Positions 18,012-27,020 of a DNA stretch of 59,784 nucleotides are shown here, one piece after another; within the stretch, counting starts at the first letter, position 1; the number at the start of each line of letters is the position of its first letter. Under the pieces are notes generated by a model. That model was not told the origin of the DNA. It saw nothing but the letters and a program-made list of their open reading frames with translations, and did no database searches. Source of the DNA: Methanomassiliicoccaceae archaeon (GTDB taxonomy: Archaea > Thermoplasmatota > Thermoplasmata > Methanomassiliicoccales > Methanomethylophilaceae); the NCBI GenBank assembly GCA_034928305.1, contig JAYFOZ010000004.1, positions 1 to 59,784 on the forward strand, given 5' to 3'. The position numbers and the translations under genes were made by a program.

Positions 18012-18773
18012 GTGAACTTACAGGCAGAGGATATCGAATTTTCATACGGGAGGTCCCAAATTCTTAAGGGCATCGGATTCGAGCTCAGACCGGGCGAGGT
18101 GCTCGGGATAATCGGGCCGAACGGTTCGGGGAAGACCACGCTGATAAAATGCATCAACAGGATACTGGAACCTTCCCAGGGCAAGGTCACCATAGATTCC
18201 CGGGATGTCCTTTCGATGAAGGTGCGCGACGTCGCACGCATCATGGGCTACGTGCCGCAGGCATCTCTTGACGACCTTGCATCGCCGACGGTGTTCGAGG
18301 TCGTCATGATGGGCAGGATGCCTTATTCTTCATGGCAGTCCAATAAGAACGACCAGGAATTGACGTGGAAGGCCCTTGAGGACGTGGATATGAAAAGATT
18401 CGCCTCTGTCCCGTTCCGCCAGCTCAGCAGCGGCCAGATGCAGAGGGTGCTCATCGCAAGGGCCCTGGCCCAGGAGGCGAGGATCCTGCTGCTGGACGAG
18501 CCCACCAGCAACCTGGACATCAAATTCCAGAGAGAGATCATGGATGTCATCATCGGGCTGGTGAGGACCAAGAACGTCAGCGCATGCATGATACTCCATG
18601 ATATGGACGCCGCCATGAAATATTGCGACAAAGCGGTCATAGTGGACGGGGGGGCCGTTACGGCCGCGGGCGATACCGAAGAAGTGCTGACCGCCGAAAA
18701 TATCATGAGGACGTTCGGGGTAAAAGTCGCCATCGACCGCAACTACGGGCGCCCCCACATAATCGTCCTGTAA
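18012..18773 (+). CDS. FecE/BtuD-family ABC importer ATPase
   Basis: 253 residues with Walker A GPNGSGKTT, the Q-loop GYVPQAS, the signature LSSGQMQRV, Walker B ILLLDEPTSNLD and the H-loop LHDMD. It is the motor for the importer encoded divergently to the left. The GTG start at 18012 places MNLQAEDIEFSYG as a normal N terminus. It converges with the FmdE-like gene, three bases apart. Confidence 0.93.
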   Translation: MNLQAEDIEFSYGRSQILKGIGFELRPGEVLGIIGPNGSGKTTLIKCINRILEPSQGKVTIDSRDVLSMKVRDVARIMGYVPQASLDDLASPTVFEVVMMGRMPYSSWQSNKNDQELTWKALEDVDMKRFASVPFRQLSSGQMQRVLIARALAQEARILLLDEPTSNLDIKFQREIMDVIIGLVRTKNVSACMILHDMDAAMKYCDKAVIVDGGAVTAAGDTEEVLTAENIMRTFGVKVAIDRNYGRPHIIVL

Positions 18774-18776
18774 TTT

Positions 18777-19310
18777 TCAGAAATAATTCCTGCTGTAGTC
18801 TCTGAAGCAGTCCAGACATACCTGTTTCCCGTCCTGCCAGCGGACCTTGTCCTCTCTGGCCAGCTCTCCGCAGGATTCGCACCTCACGCTGTAGAATATC
18901 TTGGCCGTCTCCGGGATGTCGAACACCGGGGTTTTCACTTTCACTACCTCCTCTTCCGGCGCGGTGAGGATGTGGTTCATTAAATCTTCCCTGCACATTT
19001 CGCCGAAGTCCCCGTCGATCAGTACCCTGACCTTCTTCCCCGACCTCCTGTCGAAAAAGGAATAGGCCTGCTTGCCGGTTATTCTGAACAGCAGGTTCCC
19101 TTTCCCGGCGGTGCACGAATAGATCGCCTGCACCGCATCTATGCCGCACGCGTCGTTTTCGACGACACATACGATCTCTTCGTCTCGGACTTTTTCCAAC
19201 GGGACCCCGAGCGTCTCTGCGGCCACCTCGGACGCTCTGAATCCCATGGCCAATCCGGGACATGCATGTCCGTGGAATCTTACGCATTCGTTCCAGAGCT
19301 CTTCGTTCAC
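18777..19310 (-). CDS. FmdE-family protein with C-terminal zinc-ribbon
   Basis: 177 residues. The N terminus has the FmdE motif RFHGHACPGLAMGFRAS, with cysteines and histidines placed for metal or cluster binding, and ENDACGIDAVQ further on. The C terminus ends in a zinc ribbon, RCESCGEL...VCLDCF. FmdE was first found with tungsten/molybdenum formylmethanofuran dehydrogenase, though many homologues sit near metal importers with unknown roles. Its place directly beside a chelate importer hints that the importer and this protein serve the same metal or cofactor. Confidence 0.87.
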   Translation of the reverse strand: MNEELWNECVRFHGHACPGLAMGFRASEVAAETLGVPLEKVRDEEIVCVVENDACGIDAVQAIYSCTAGKGNLLFRITGKQAYSFFDRRSGKKVRVLIDGDFGEMCREDLMNHILTAPEEEVVKVKTPVFDIPETAKIFYSVRCESCGELAREDKVRWQDGKQVCLDCFRDYSRNYF

Positions 19311-19416
19311 AATCGGAGACCCTCGTGAGACTATTCAATTATTTGTCTTACGCACACTTAATTTTATGATCGTTGTTCTAAAGCGGATGTGGGCCCCTCC
19401 TGCCGCCCTTCCGATA

Positions 19417-19452
19417 GATATAAATTACATTGTCGGTTATTGACATATGTCA
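19417..19452 (+). promoter_or_regulatory. Promoter and palindromic operator of the ORP-like operon
   Basis: AGATATAAATT (19417-19427) is a good TATA box. A perfect 12-bp palindrome, TGACATATGTCA (19441-19452), sits about 25 bases downstream, over the expected transcription start. That is the place where a repressor would block initiation. The first gene of the operon, 70 bases on, is the DUF134 DNA-binding protein, the obvious candidate to bind it. Confidence 0.5.
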
Positions 19453-19521
19453 GAAACTATCGCGTATCTTGCGTTAAGCGGCCCTACGACGATGGTTCAG
19501 TACCGCAGATGGTGATATCGA

Positions 19522-19908
19522 ATGCCGCGTCCGAAGAAATGGAGGAACGTATGCTGCCTTCCCGAAAGCAGGGAATACGGTCCGCTCGACAGGGTCCCGT
19601 GTACCGCAGAGACCATCAGGATGACGGTCGAGGAATACGAGGCCTTCCGTCTCATAGATCATGTCGGGATGACACAGGAGGAATGCGCCGAGCGCATGTG
19701 CGTCTCACGCACAACGGTGCAGGACATTTACAGCAAGGCCCGGCGGAAGTTGGCTTGCTCCCTTGTTGAGGGGGCCCCTCTGATCATCGAGGGCGGACAG
19801 TACCGCATATGCGAGCACAACGAGGGCTGCTGCAGGCGCAAGGCGTGCAGACACGCCTGCAGGAGCGTAACGTTAGTATTATCAGAAGAACAGGAGGCGA
19901 AAAAATGA
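19522..19908 (+). CDS. DUF134 predicted DNA-binding regulator
   Basis: 128 residues. It starts [12 protein letters not shown], as is usual for the family. Residues 48-78 form a sigma-70-region-4-like helix-turn-helix ([19 protein letters not shown]). A cysteine-rich tail follows, Cys97, 103, 104, 109 and 113, with Cys11-Cys12 near the N terminus, which could hold a metal or iron-sulfur cluster and make the protein a redox or metal sensor. It overlaps the next gene by ATGA, so it is part of the operon it probably controls. Confidence 0.87.
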   Translation: MPRPKKWRNVCCLPESREYGPLDRVPCTAETIRMTVEEYEAFRLIDHVGMTQEECAERMCVSRTTVQDIYSKARRKLACSLVEGAPLIIEGGQYRICEHNEGCCRRKACRHACRSVTLVLSEEQEAKK

Positions 19909-20270
19909 AGATAATCGTACCGGTCGAAGGAGCATCAGGAATTTCGGAGATCAGCGGATCCCTGGGAAGGGCACCGTATTATTTGTTTTACGATACAGAG
20001 GTGGGAGTTGCGACGTATCTTGAGAACCCCGTTGCGGACAGCCCCTCGGGGGCCGGCGTCGGGGCTGCGCAGACCATAACCGATGCAGGTGCGGACGTCC
20101 TTCTGACCCTCAGATGCGGCGACCGCGCTTACGAAGTGCTCAGGGAAGCGGGGATCAAGGTTTTTCTAGCCCCTTCCGGAGATGCGGGGTCCGGCATAGA
20201 AGCATACCTCCAAGGCCGTTTGTCCGAGCTGACAGACTTCCACGAGGGGCACCATCACGGGGCGGTATGA
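19905..20270 (+). CDS. NifX/NifB-like (MTH1175 family) cofactor-binding protein
   Basis: 121 residues from the ATG at 19905, which overlaps the DUF134 stop codon. The fold is the dinitrogenase iron-molybdenum cofactor domain: MKIIVPVE start, [34 protein letters not shown] and [10 protein letters not shown]. The C terminus HEGHHHGAV is histidine-rich and could bind metal. In sulfate reducers the orange protein, which binds a Mo-Cu sulfide cluster, belongs to this family and lies with MinD-ferredoxin genes as here. Confidence 0.88.
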   Translation: MKIIVPVEGASGISEISGSLGRAPYYLFYDTEVGVATYLENPVADSPSGAGVGAAQTITDAGADVLLTLRCGDRAYEVLREAGIKVFLAPSGDAGSGIEAYLQGRLSELTDFHEGHHHGAV

Positions 20271-20271
20271 A

Positions 20272-21117
20272 GTGAAGGTCGCGGTGCTCAGCGGCAAGGG
20301 AGGCACCGGTAAGACGATGTTGTCCGTGAACCTTGCGGCGGCCTCGGGACCGTCGACTTATGTCGACTGCGACGTCGAGGAGCCCAATGGCCATCTTTTT
20401 TTCAAGCCTGATGAATCATCCGAGGAGACGGTATCGGTACTCGTGCCAAGGGCCGATCGCAATGAATGCGACGGATGCATGGCATGCGTCCGATTCTGCA
20501 GATATCATGCACTTGCATACTCCCTCGACCGCCTGACTGTGTTCGACGACATGTGCCACTCTTGTGGCGGATGCGCCGAGATATGCCCCCGGAAAGCCAT
20601 AACCGAACACCCGAGGGAGGTGGGCGTCGTCAGGACGGGGAGGTCGGGAGACGTCTCCGTTTACACGGGGACCATGAACGTCGGCGAGGCGGCGGGACTG
20701 CCCGTGATTCGCAGGCTCCTGGAAATGACGGCATTGTCCTATGATGAAAATATATTCATCGACTGTCCGCCGGGGAGCTCCTGTTCTGTCATGGAATGCA
20801 TAAAGGATGCCGACTTCTGCGTTTTGGTAGCAGAGCCGACGATATTCGGAGCCCACAACCTGGAAATGGTATCCGAACTCGTCCGTGTATTCGGTAGGCC
20901 GTACGGGGTGGTCCTCAACAAGGTCATCGAAAATGAAAGAGATCCGTCCGAGGAATACTGTCTCGATAACGGCCTGCCGATACTGGGCAGGATTCCTTTC
21001 GACATCGGGCTCGGCAGGATATGTTCCGAGGCCGGGATCGCTTCGAGGGAGAATGTCGTATTCGAACGGATGTTCCGCGAGATTTATGAAAAGATGACGG
21101 AGATGGTCTCCCGATGA
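20272..21117 (+). CDS. MinD-family P-loop ATPase with inserted ferredoxin domain (first copy)
   Basis: 281 residues. The deviant Walker A SGKGGTGKT is at 6-14. Residues 60-110 hold an inserted two-[4Fe-4S] ferredoxin, CDGCMACVRFC and CHSCGGCAEICP. Then come FIDCPPGSSCSV (switch region) and the C-terminal GIPYDIG-like segment IPFDIGLG. Such proteins are thought to assemble or deliver metal clusters in an ATP-dependent way. The GTG start lies one base after the previous stop. It overlaps the next gene by ATGA. It probably forms a heterodimer with the next protein. Confidence 0.92.
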   Translation: MKVAVLSGKGGTGKTMLSVNLAAASGPSTYVDCDVEEPNGHLFFKPDESSEETVSVLVPRADRNECDGCMACVRFCRYHALAYSLDRLTVFDDMCHSCGGCAEICPRKAITEHPREVGVVRTGRSGDVSVYTGTMNVGEAAGLPVIRRLLEMTALSYDENIFIDCPPGSSCSVMECIKDADFCVLVAEPTIFGAHNLEMVSELVRVFGRPYGVVLNKVIENERDPSEEYCLDNGLPILGRIPFDIGLGRICSEAGIASRENVVFERMFREIYEKMTEMVSR

Positions 21118-21992
21118 AACAGCTTCTCATCCTGAGCGGCAAAGGCGGTACGGGAAAGACGACGGTGGCAAGTGCTATGATACGCATGTCCGAAGCGCCG
21201 GCATGCGCAGACTGCGACGTGGACGCGCCGAACCTCCACCTTGTGCTCGGATACGGCGAAGATGCGGAAAGGAAGGATTATTTCGGTCTTCCCAAGGCCC
21301 GCATCGACAAGGACCTCTGCACAATGTGCGGCATATGTTCCGACAAGTGCCGTTTCGGAGCTATCGATATGGGCGATCGCGCAGAGGTGAACCCCTATGC
21401 CTGCGAGGGATGCGGGCTCTGCAAGGCGGTGTGCCCGTCTGATGCCATCGAAATGCTCCCGTCAGTCGCCGGAGACCTGATGCTCTACTCGGACACGGAA
21501 AGGGGGATATTTTCGACGGCACGGCTGAGGATAGGCAACGGTACGACCGGGCTTCTGGTCACAGAGGTCAAGAAACAGATGAAAAAGGCCGCCGGAAATG
21601 CTCCTTTCGCCATTATAGACGGGTCGCCGGGGATAGGGTGCCCCGTTATCGCTTCGATCACGGGCGTACATACTGTGCTGGTCGTGGCCGAGCCCTCCCT
21701 GTCGGGCATCAGCGACATGGAGAGGGTGCTGGATACCGCCGACCGTCTGGGCCCCCGGACGGCCGTATGCGTCAACAGGTCCGACACGAATCCCGCCATG
21801 ACCGAACGGATAAGGTCGCTGTGCTCCGGAAGAGGCGTGCCCTACCTGGGAGAAATACCGTATGACCCCAAGGCAGTGGATGCCGTGAACAGGGGGCTTA
21901 CCCTGGCGGACGTGGAATGTCCTGCGGGAGAGGCCGTACGAACCATATTCGGAAAGATCGTGAAACTGATGGAAGGGGGGGAGGGCGTATGA
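21114..21992 (+). CDS. MinD-family P-loop ATPase with inserted ferredoxin domain (second copy)
   Basis: 292 residues with SGKGGTGKTT at 7-16, the inserted ferredoxin CTMCGICSDKC and CEGCGLCKAVCP, FAIIDGSPGIGCPV, and IPYDPKAVDAVNRG near the end. It is parallel to the first copy but clearly diverged, as in ORP operons where two such ATPases occur side by side. Both neighbours overlap it by four bases, which points to tightly balanced synthesis. Confidence 0.92.
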   Translation: MKQLLILSGKGGTGKTTVASAMIRMSEAPACADCDVDAPNLHLVLGYGEDAERKDYFGLPKARIDKDLCTMCGICSDKCRFGAIDMGDRAEVNPYACEGCGLCKAVCPSDAIEMLPSVAGDLMLYSDTERGIFSTARLRIGNGTTGLLVTEVKKQMKKAAGNAPFAIIDGSPGIGCPVIASITGVHTVLVVAEPSLSGISDMERVLDTADRLGPRTAVCVNRSDTNPAMTERIRSLCSGRGVPYLGEIPYDPKAVDAVNRGLTLADVECPAGEAVRTIFGKIVKLMEGGEGV

Positions 21993-22810
21993 AAGTCTTT
22001 GTTCTGGTCGAGAACACTTCGGGTCCGGGCGGGCCGGAGGGAGAGCACGGGCTCAGCCTTTACATAAAAATGAAGAAGACGGTCTTTCTTTTCGATACGG
22101 GGCAGAGCGACAGATTCGTCCGCAACGCGGAGATCCTGGGAGCAGACCTCCGGGAAGTCGATGCGGCCGTAATATCGCACGGCCACTACGACCACGGCGG
22201 CGGAATGGCCGCTTTCCTGGCGGCCAACGGGCACGCCCCGGTATACGTTCACAGAAGGGCGTTCGAAACCCATCTTTCCCTGAGGTCCGACGGAAGCTAT
22301 GCGGACATAGGTCTCGACCCGGGCCTCGAACACAACGGGCGCGTGGTCCTAACGGACGGGGAGACGAATATCTCCGAGGGAGCGGTGCTTTTCTGCGATG
22401 TGGGAAACGCGTGTCCGGTTCCGAGCGGCAACGGCAACCTTTTTTTGAAAATCGAAAACGACCTTCGCCCGGATGATTTCGCACACGAACAGAGCCTGAT
22501 CCTGGAGGAGGAAGGCAAGACCGTCCTGATCTCCGGATGTTCTCATCGCGGGATCGCAAACATCGTGGAGAAGGCACGGGATATCATGGGCAGGTATCCG
22601 GACACGGTGATCGGAGGCTTCCACCTCAAGACACGGTCCTGCGGTCCAGATGCCGGATCGGAGGCGCGTAGCGTTTCCGAGGTCCTTCTGAAGACCGGCG
22701 CCGATTTCTACACCGGCCACTGCACGGGCGAGACGGCATACGGGCACATGAAAGAGGCCCTGGGAGACCGCTTATCCGCACTGAAAACGGGAGACGTTCT
22801 TGAGATATGA
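21989..22810 (+). CDS. Metallo-beta-lactamase-fold protein (COG1237-like)
   Basis: 273 residues from the ATG that overlaps the previous stop. The metal-binding motif is SHGHYDHGGG, followed by VLISGCSHRGI and YTGHCTGE, the later ligand regions. Members of this branch resemble the enzyme named dihydropterin-ribofuranosylaminobenzene-phosphate synthase in methanogens, but many sit in ORP-type operons with unknown substrates. Here it probably acts in the same cofactor pathway as the ATPases and the NifX-like proteins. Confidence 0.85.
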   Translation: MKVFVLVENTSGPGGPEGEHGLSLYIKMKKTVFLFDTGQSDRFVRNAEILGADLREVDAAVISHGHYDHGGGMAAFLAANGHAPVYVHRRAFETHLSLRSDGSYADIGLDPGLEHNGRVVLTDGETNISEGAVLFCDVGNACPVPSGNGNLFLKIENDLRPDDFAHEQSLILEEEGKTVLISGCSHRGIANIVEKARDIMGRYPDTVIGGFHLKTRSCGPDAGSEARSVSEVLLKTGADFYTGHCTGETAYGHMKEALGDRLSALKTGDVLEI

Positions 22811-22870
22811 CGACCTCAAAGCGAAAGATATGAAGATAGACAACATGGAAAAAACAAAGGAGAAGAAAAA

Positions 22871-23227
22871 ATGAGAATAGTAGTAGCAAGCGACGGAGAG
22901 AATGTGACAGGACATTTCGGACACTGCGGATCGTTCAGGACGTTCGACGCGGAGAACGGCAAGATAACTGCGGCGGGCGCGATAGAAAATCCGGGGCACC
23001 GTCCCAATTTCCTTCCGATGTTCCTGAAAGAGAACGGAGCGGACGTGATCATATCGGGAGGGATGGGCGCGGCCGCCGTCGACCTGTTCAATAAAAACGG
23101 GATCGAAGTGATAATCGGCGCCGCGGGAGACGCCAGGACGGCGGCGGAGAGATATCTGAAGGGAGACCTCAAGTCCACCGGTTCGGTGTGCCACGAGCAC
23201 ATGCACCACGACGATTGCGGCGAATGA
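22871..23227 (+). CDS. NifX/NifB-like (MTH1175 family) cofactor-binding protein, second copy
   Basis: 118 residues: RIVVASDGENVTGHFGHCGSF at the start (one His-Gly-His-Cys region), VIISGGMGAAAVDLF in the middle and a histidine-rich tail HEHMHHDDCGE. It is the more typical MTH1175-like member of the two. GAGAAGAAAAA precedes the ATG, a reasonable ribosome site. It closes the operon; a strong hairpin follows at 23424. Confidence 0.9.
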   Translation: MRIVVASDGENVTGHFGHCGSFRTFDAENGKITAAGAIENPGHRPNFLPMFLKENGADVIISGGMGAAAVDLFNKNGIEVIIGAAGDARTAAERYLKGDLKSTGSVCHEHMHHDDCGE

Positions 23228-23423
23228 GACGCCGCCGAAACGGTAAAGCGAGCGGCGTCCGAACAGGGACCGGACGGTCTCCGTCCGTTGGTACGCCGCC
23301 TCAAATTTTTTACGCCACTATGGCGCAATCGGTGGCTTTCTCCGCCTTTCAGAGGCGTGCGAAACCGAATATGATGTCTTCGGTGAGGCGAAGAAGGCCG
23401 TTGCGTATGAGATAAGAAGGTTC

Positions 23424-23452
23424 CGGACGGCGGAACTTTGCGCCGCCGTCCG
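23424..23452. terminator. Strong hairpin between convergent genes
   Basis: CGGACGGCGG (23424-23433) pairs perfectly with CCGCCGTCCG (23443-23452) around a nine-base loop. It lies between the end of the ORP-like operon and the end of the ABC exporter operon and could act on both strands. The rest of 23228-23423 has no convincing gene. Confidence 0.5.
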
Positions 23453-23463
23453 TCATTGGCGTT

Positions 23464-25272
23464 TCAGTCCTCTCCCCCGTCCTCGAACTGGCTGTTGTAC
23501 ATCTCGCTGTAGAACGCTCCCGCGGCCAGAAGCTCGTCGTGGGTCCCCTGCTCGACTATGTTACCTCCCCTCATAAGAAGAATCAGGTCGGAGTTTTTGA
23601 TGGTGGAGAGGCGGTGCGCGATGACGAAGGACGTACGCCCCACGGTCATCTGGTCCATTGCGTTCTGGATCGCCCTCTCGGTCCTGGTGTCCACCGAGCT
23701 CGTCGCCTCGTCCAATATCAGGAGGGGCGCGTTCTCGACTATCGCACGGGCGATGGTGATCTGCTGCCTCTGTCCCACGGAAAGGGAGGTCGTGTTGTCC
23801 AGCATGGTATCGTATCCCTTGGGCAGGGTCTTTATGAAATGATGGATGCCCACGGCCTTGCATGCTTCCACGACCTGCTCGTCGGTCACTCCCTCCTTGC
23901 AATAGATGATGTTCTCCTTCACGGTCCCCTCGAAAATCCATGTGTCTTGGAGGACCATGCAGAACAGGTCGTGGACGTCGCTGCGCCTCATTTCTTTGAT
24001 CGACACGCCGTCTATCAGGATGTCTCCGCTGTCCGTGTCGTAGAACCTCATCAGCAGATTGACCATGGTGGTCTTTCCCGCACCGGTAGGTCCGACGATG
24101 GCTATCTTCTGACCAGGCTTGACTTCCGCCGAGAATCCGTGGATGACCTCTTTGCCGGGAATGTAGCTGAAGTGCACGTTCCTGAACTCGACATGCCCCT
24201 CGACCTTCTCGAGCTTGCGGGGCTTGTCGCTGTCTTCGGACTGCTCCTCCTCCTCGATGAACTCGAAGACGCGTTCCCCGGCCGCCGCGACGGACTGCAT
24301 GCCCGTGAAGGCCTGGGCCATCTGCGACAGGGGCTGCGTGAACAAACGTACGTAGATCATGAACGCTACGATCACACCGATCGAGATCTCCCCGTTTATG
24401 ACCATTGCCGCACCGACGATACATACCATGACGTACCCGAAGTTTCCGATGAAGTTCATCAGAGGCATCATAAGGCCCGACAGGAACTGAGACATGAACG
24501 CGCTGCTGGCCAGTTCCTCGTTTATCGAGTCGAACTTTTTAGCGGCCTCTTTCTGTCCGTTGTATACTTTGACCACGTTATGCGCCGAATAGATCTCTGC
24601 GACATGTCCGTTCATGTTTCCGAGATTTTCCTGCTGGATGCTGAAGTACTTCTGCGAGTGCTTCATGATCAATATCATAAGCACAAAACCGGCGACGCAG
24701 GACAGCACCGTGACGGCCATCATTACAAAATTGGTATACGCCATCATTACCAGAGAACCGAGAAGCATCGTCACCGAGGTGATCAGCAATCCGATGCTCT
24801 GGTTCATCGACTGGCCCAACGTATCCACGTCGTTCGTGGCACGGCTGAGGATGTCCCCGCTGCTGGAAGTATCGAAGTATCTGAGAGGAAGGCGATTGAT
24901 CTTCCTCGAGATATCGGTACGGAACTTCGAGGCCATCTTCTGCGATACCGTCGCCAGGATGTAGTTCTGAACGAACGTCAGTATTGTGCTGGCCGCATAG
25001 ACCGCTATGAGGAAGAATCCTATCTCCCAGACCGCATCCATGTCTATGTTGCCGGATACCAGGCCTTCGACGATCAGGTTCGTCAGATCCCTTAATTTGT
25101 TCGGTCCGACCAGGATCAGTGCGGTACCGACGATCGCGAATACGATCGATATCCAGACTGCTATCCTGTATCTGCCCATGTAGGAAAATATCTTCTTCCA
25201 GGCCTCTGTGAACGCCTTCGGCTTTTCTACAGTCATCCCGGGATGGTCCATCGGGCCCCTTTTCTCGCTCAT
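23464..25272 (-). CDS. Heterodimeric multidrug ABC exporter, consensus-ATPase subunit
   Basis: 602 residues from the ATG at 25272, which overlaps the stop of the partner gene; a longer upstream frame only runs through that gene. It has an N-terminal six-helix exporter domain and a nucleotide-binding domain with Walker A GPTGAGKTT, the signature LSVGQRQQ (Gly-to-Val-type departure from LSGGQ) and Walker B LLILDEATSSVD with the catalytic Glu. In TM287/288- and BmrCD-type exporters one site is degenerate; this subunit's altered signature faces the partner's altered Walker B, so both changes fall in the same site. Confidence 0.92.
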   Translation of the reverse strand: MSEKRGPMDHPGMTVEKPKAFTEAWKKIFSYMGRYRIAVWISIVFAIVGTALILVGPNKLRDLTNLIVEGLVSGNIDMDAVWEIGFFLIAVYAASTILTFVQNYILATVSQKMASKFRTDISRKINRLPLRYFDTSSSGDILSRATNDVDTLGQSMNQSIGLLITSVTMLLGSLVMMAYTNFVMMAVTVLSCVAGFVLMILIMKHSQKYFSIQQENLGNMNGHVAEIYSAHNVVKVYNGQKEAAKKFDSINEELASSAFMSQFLSGLMMPLMNFIGNFGYVMVCIVGAAMVINGEISIGVIVAFMIYVRLFTQPLSQMAQAFTGMQSVAAAGERVFEFIEEEEQSEDSDKPRKLEKVEGHVEFRNVHFSYIPGKEVIHGFSAEVKPGQKIAIVGPTGAGKTTMVNLLMRFYDTDSGDILIDGVSIKEMRRSDVHDLFCMVLQDTWIFEGTVKENIIYCKEGVTDEQVVEACKAVGIHHFIKTLPKGYDTMLDNTTSLSVGQRQQITIARAIVENAPLLILDEATSSVDTRTERAIQNAMDQMTVGRTSFVIAHRLSTIKNSDLILLMRGGNIVEQGTHDELLAAGAFYSEMYNSQFEDGGED

Positions 25273-27020
25273 TTCATCAACTCCTCTTCGGAAAGCTGTG
25301 AATAAGCGATCTCGCGGTACACTTCGCTGCTCTTCAGCAGATCGTCGTGCGTGCCTATGCCTGCGATATGGCCTTCGTCGAGTACGACGATCGTATCGGC
25401 ATCCATTATCGTGCCTATCCTCTGCGCCACGATCAGGCTGGTAACGCCCGAGGTCTCCTTTTTGAGCGCATCTCTGAGAACGCGGTCCGTCTTGTAGTCC
25501 AGAGCAGAGAACGAATCGTCGAAAACATAGAACTCCGGCTTCCTGCATACCGCACGTGCGATGGACAGACGCTGCTTCTGGCCTCCGGACAGGTTGGTGC
25601 CGCTTTCGGCGATCTTGCCTTCATATCCTCCGTCCATCTTCTCGACGAAGTCTTTACCCTGTGCGATGGCTACCGCTTTCTTGACGTCCTCCATCGTACG
25701 TTCGTCCGATGTGTCGCCGTAGTTCACGTTGCCGTATACGGTTCCCGAGAAGATCGTCGCCTTCTGCGGAATGTATCCGATCTTTCTGCGCAGCGCCTCC
25801 AATGTGTAGTCGCGGACATCCTCGCCGTCGACCAGGACCTGTCCTCCCGTCACATCGTAGAAACGCAGGACCAGGTTGATCAGTGTGCTCTTGCCGCTTC
25901 CGGTGGACCCGATGAACGCTATCGTCTCTCCCTTCCTAACCTTGAAACTTATGTCCTCGAGCACGCTCTCGGCGGCGCCCGGATATTTGAAGGAAACGTT
26001 CCTGAATTCTATCTCTCCCTCTTTACCTTCGGGAGAGGCCGTCTTTGTACCGTCTTTTATCGATGGCTCGGTGTTTATGACCTCCTCGATACGCTTGGCT
26101 GCAACGGTTGCACGCGGGAGTATCATGAAAATGAACACCAACATCATGAATGCAATTACGACCTGCATCGCATACGACGAGAACACGATCATGTCGGAGA
26201 ACAGGGTCAGCCTTTCTCCGACTCCGGCGGCGGCCGATATCAGTATCGCGCCGATGATGTATATCGACATTGACAGCAGGCTCATTATCGCCGTCATCAC
26301 TGGCAACAAGACCGCCAGGGAACGGTTTACGAAAAGGTTCGTCGACGTGAGGTCTTCGTTGGCCTTCTCGAACTTCTCCTCCTGATAGCTCTCTGCGTTG
26401 TACGCGCGGACGACCCTTACTCCGGACAGACCTTCTCCGGTGATCTGGTTAAGATTGTCCGTAAGTTTCTGGACCCTCTTGAAGCGCGGTACGACGAGGA
26501 CCATTATGATGCCTATGGTCACCATCATGACGATGACCGCCACGGCAGTGGCAAGCGTCCAATGCATATCCTTGTTGGAGATCTTTACGATCGCCCATAT
26601 CGCCATCACAGGTGCTTTTATGAGGATCTGCATGCCCATTGCAAAGGCCATCTGCACCTGGGTGATGTCGTTCGTCGAACGGGTGATCAGGCTGGCCAAT
26701 GAGAATCTGCCGATTTCTTCCATCGAGAACTTCTCGACATTGTCGAACTGCATCTTGCGGATGCGTTTTGAGAGGGATGCCGCGATGTATGCTGCGACCG
26801 CTCCGACCACGATCGCCGCCAGAAGGCTGCCGAACGCGCATGCCATCATAGGCCATCCTTCGTCCATAACCTGCCCGACCGTTCCGCCGGTGGTTAGCAA
26901 AGTCGTTATCTGGGACATATATCCCGGAATCTCAAGTTCCAGGTAGACCTGCAGGCATATCAGCACAAAACAGACCGCAACGAGGGACCATTCTTTTTTA
27001 CTTATATATTTGAGGATCAA
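25269..27020 (-). CDS. Heterodimeric multidrug ABC exporter, degenerate-site subunit
   Basis: 583 residues: six-helix exporter domain, then Walker A GSTGSGKST, a canonical signature LSGGQKQRL and Walker B FYVFDDSFSALD, where Asp stands in place of the catalytic Glu. This is the TM287/BmrC-type degenerate half. It is coupled by a four-base overlap to the MarR regulator upstream and by ATGA to the second exporter gene downstream. The operon MarR-ABC-ABC is the usual layout for drug or toxin efflux. Confidence 0.92.
   Translation of the reverse strand: MILKYISKKEWSLVAVCFVLICLQVYLELEIPGYMSQITTLLTTGGTVGQVMDEGWPMMACAFGSLLAAIVVGAVAAYIAASLSKRIRKMQFDNVEKFSMEEIGRFSLASLITRSTNDITQVQMAFAMGMQILIKAPVMAIWAIVKISNKDMHWTLATAVAVIVMMVTIGIIMVLVVPRFKRVQKLTDNLNQITGEGLSGVRVVRAYNAESYQEEKFEKANEDLTSTNLFVNRSLAVLLPVMTAIMSLLSMSIYIIGAILISAAAGVGERLTLFSDMIVFSSYAMQVVIAFMMLVFIFMILPRATVAAKRIEEVINTEPSIKDGTKTASPEGKEGEIEFRNVSFKYPGAAESVLEDISFKVRKGETIAFIGSTGSGKSTLINLVLRFYDVTGGQVLVDGEDVRDYTLEALRRKIGYIPQKATIFSGTVYGNVNYGDTSDERTMEDVKKAVAIAQGKDFVEKMDGGYEGKIAESGTNLSGGQKQRLSIARAVCRKPEFYVFDDSFSALDYKTDRVLRDALKKETSGVTSLIVAQRIGTIMDADTIVVLDEGHIAGIGTHDDLLKSSEVYREIAYSQLSEEELMK

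Noticed and set aside
23228-23423. Possible short gene with MAQSVAFSAFQRRAKP
   Set aside because: Only 34 codons before a stop, very basic, between a gene end and a terminator hairpin, with no ribosome site.
23539-25095. 518-codon plus-strand open frame opposite the ABC exporter gene
   Set aside because: Shadow of a GC-rich coding strand; composition is rich in His, Asp and Arg with no domain.
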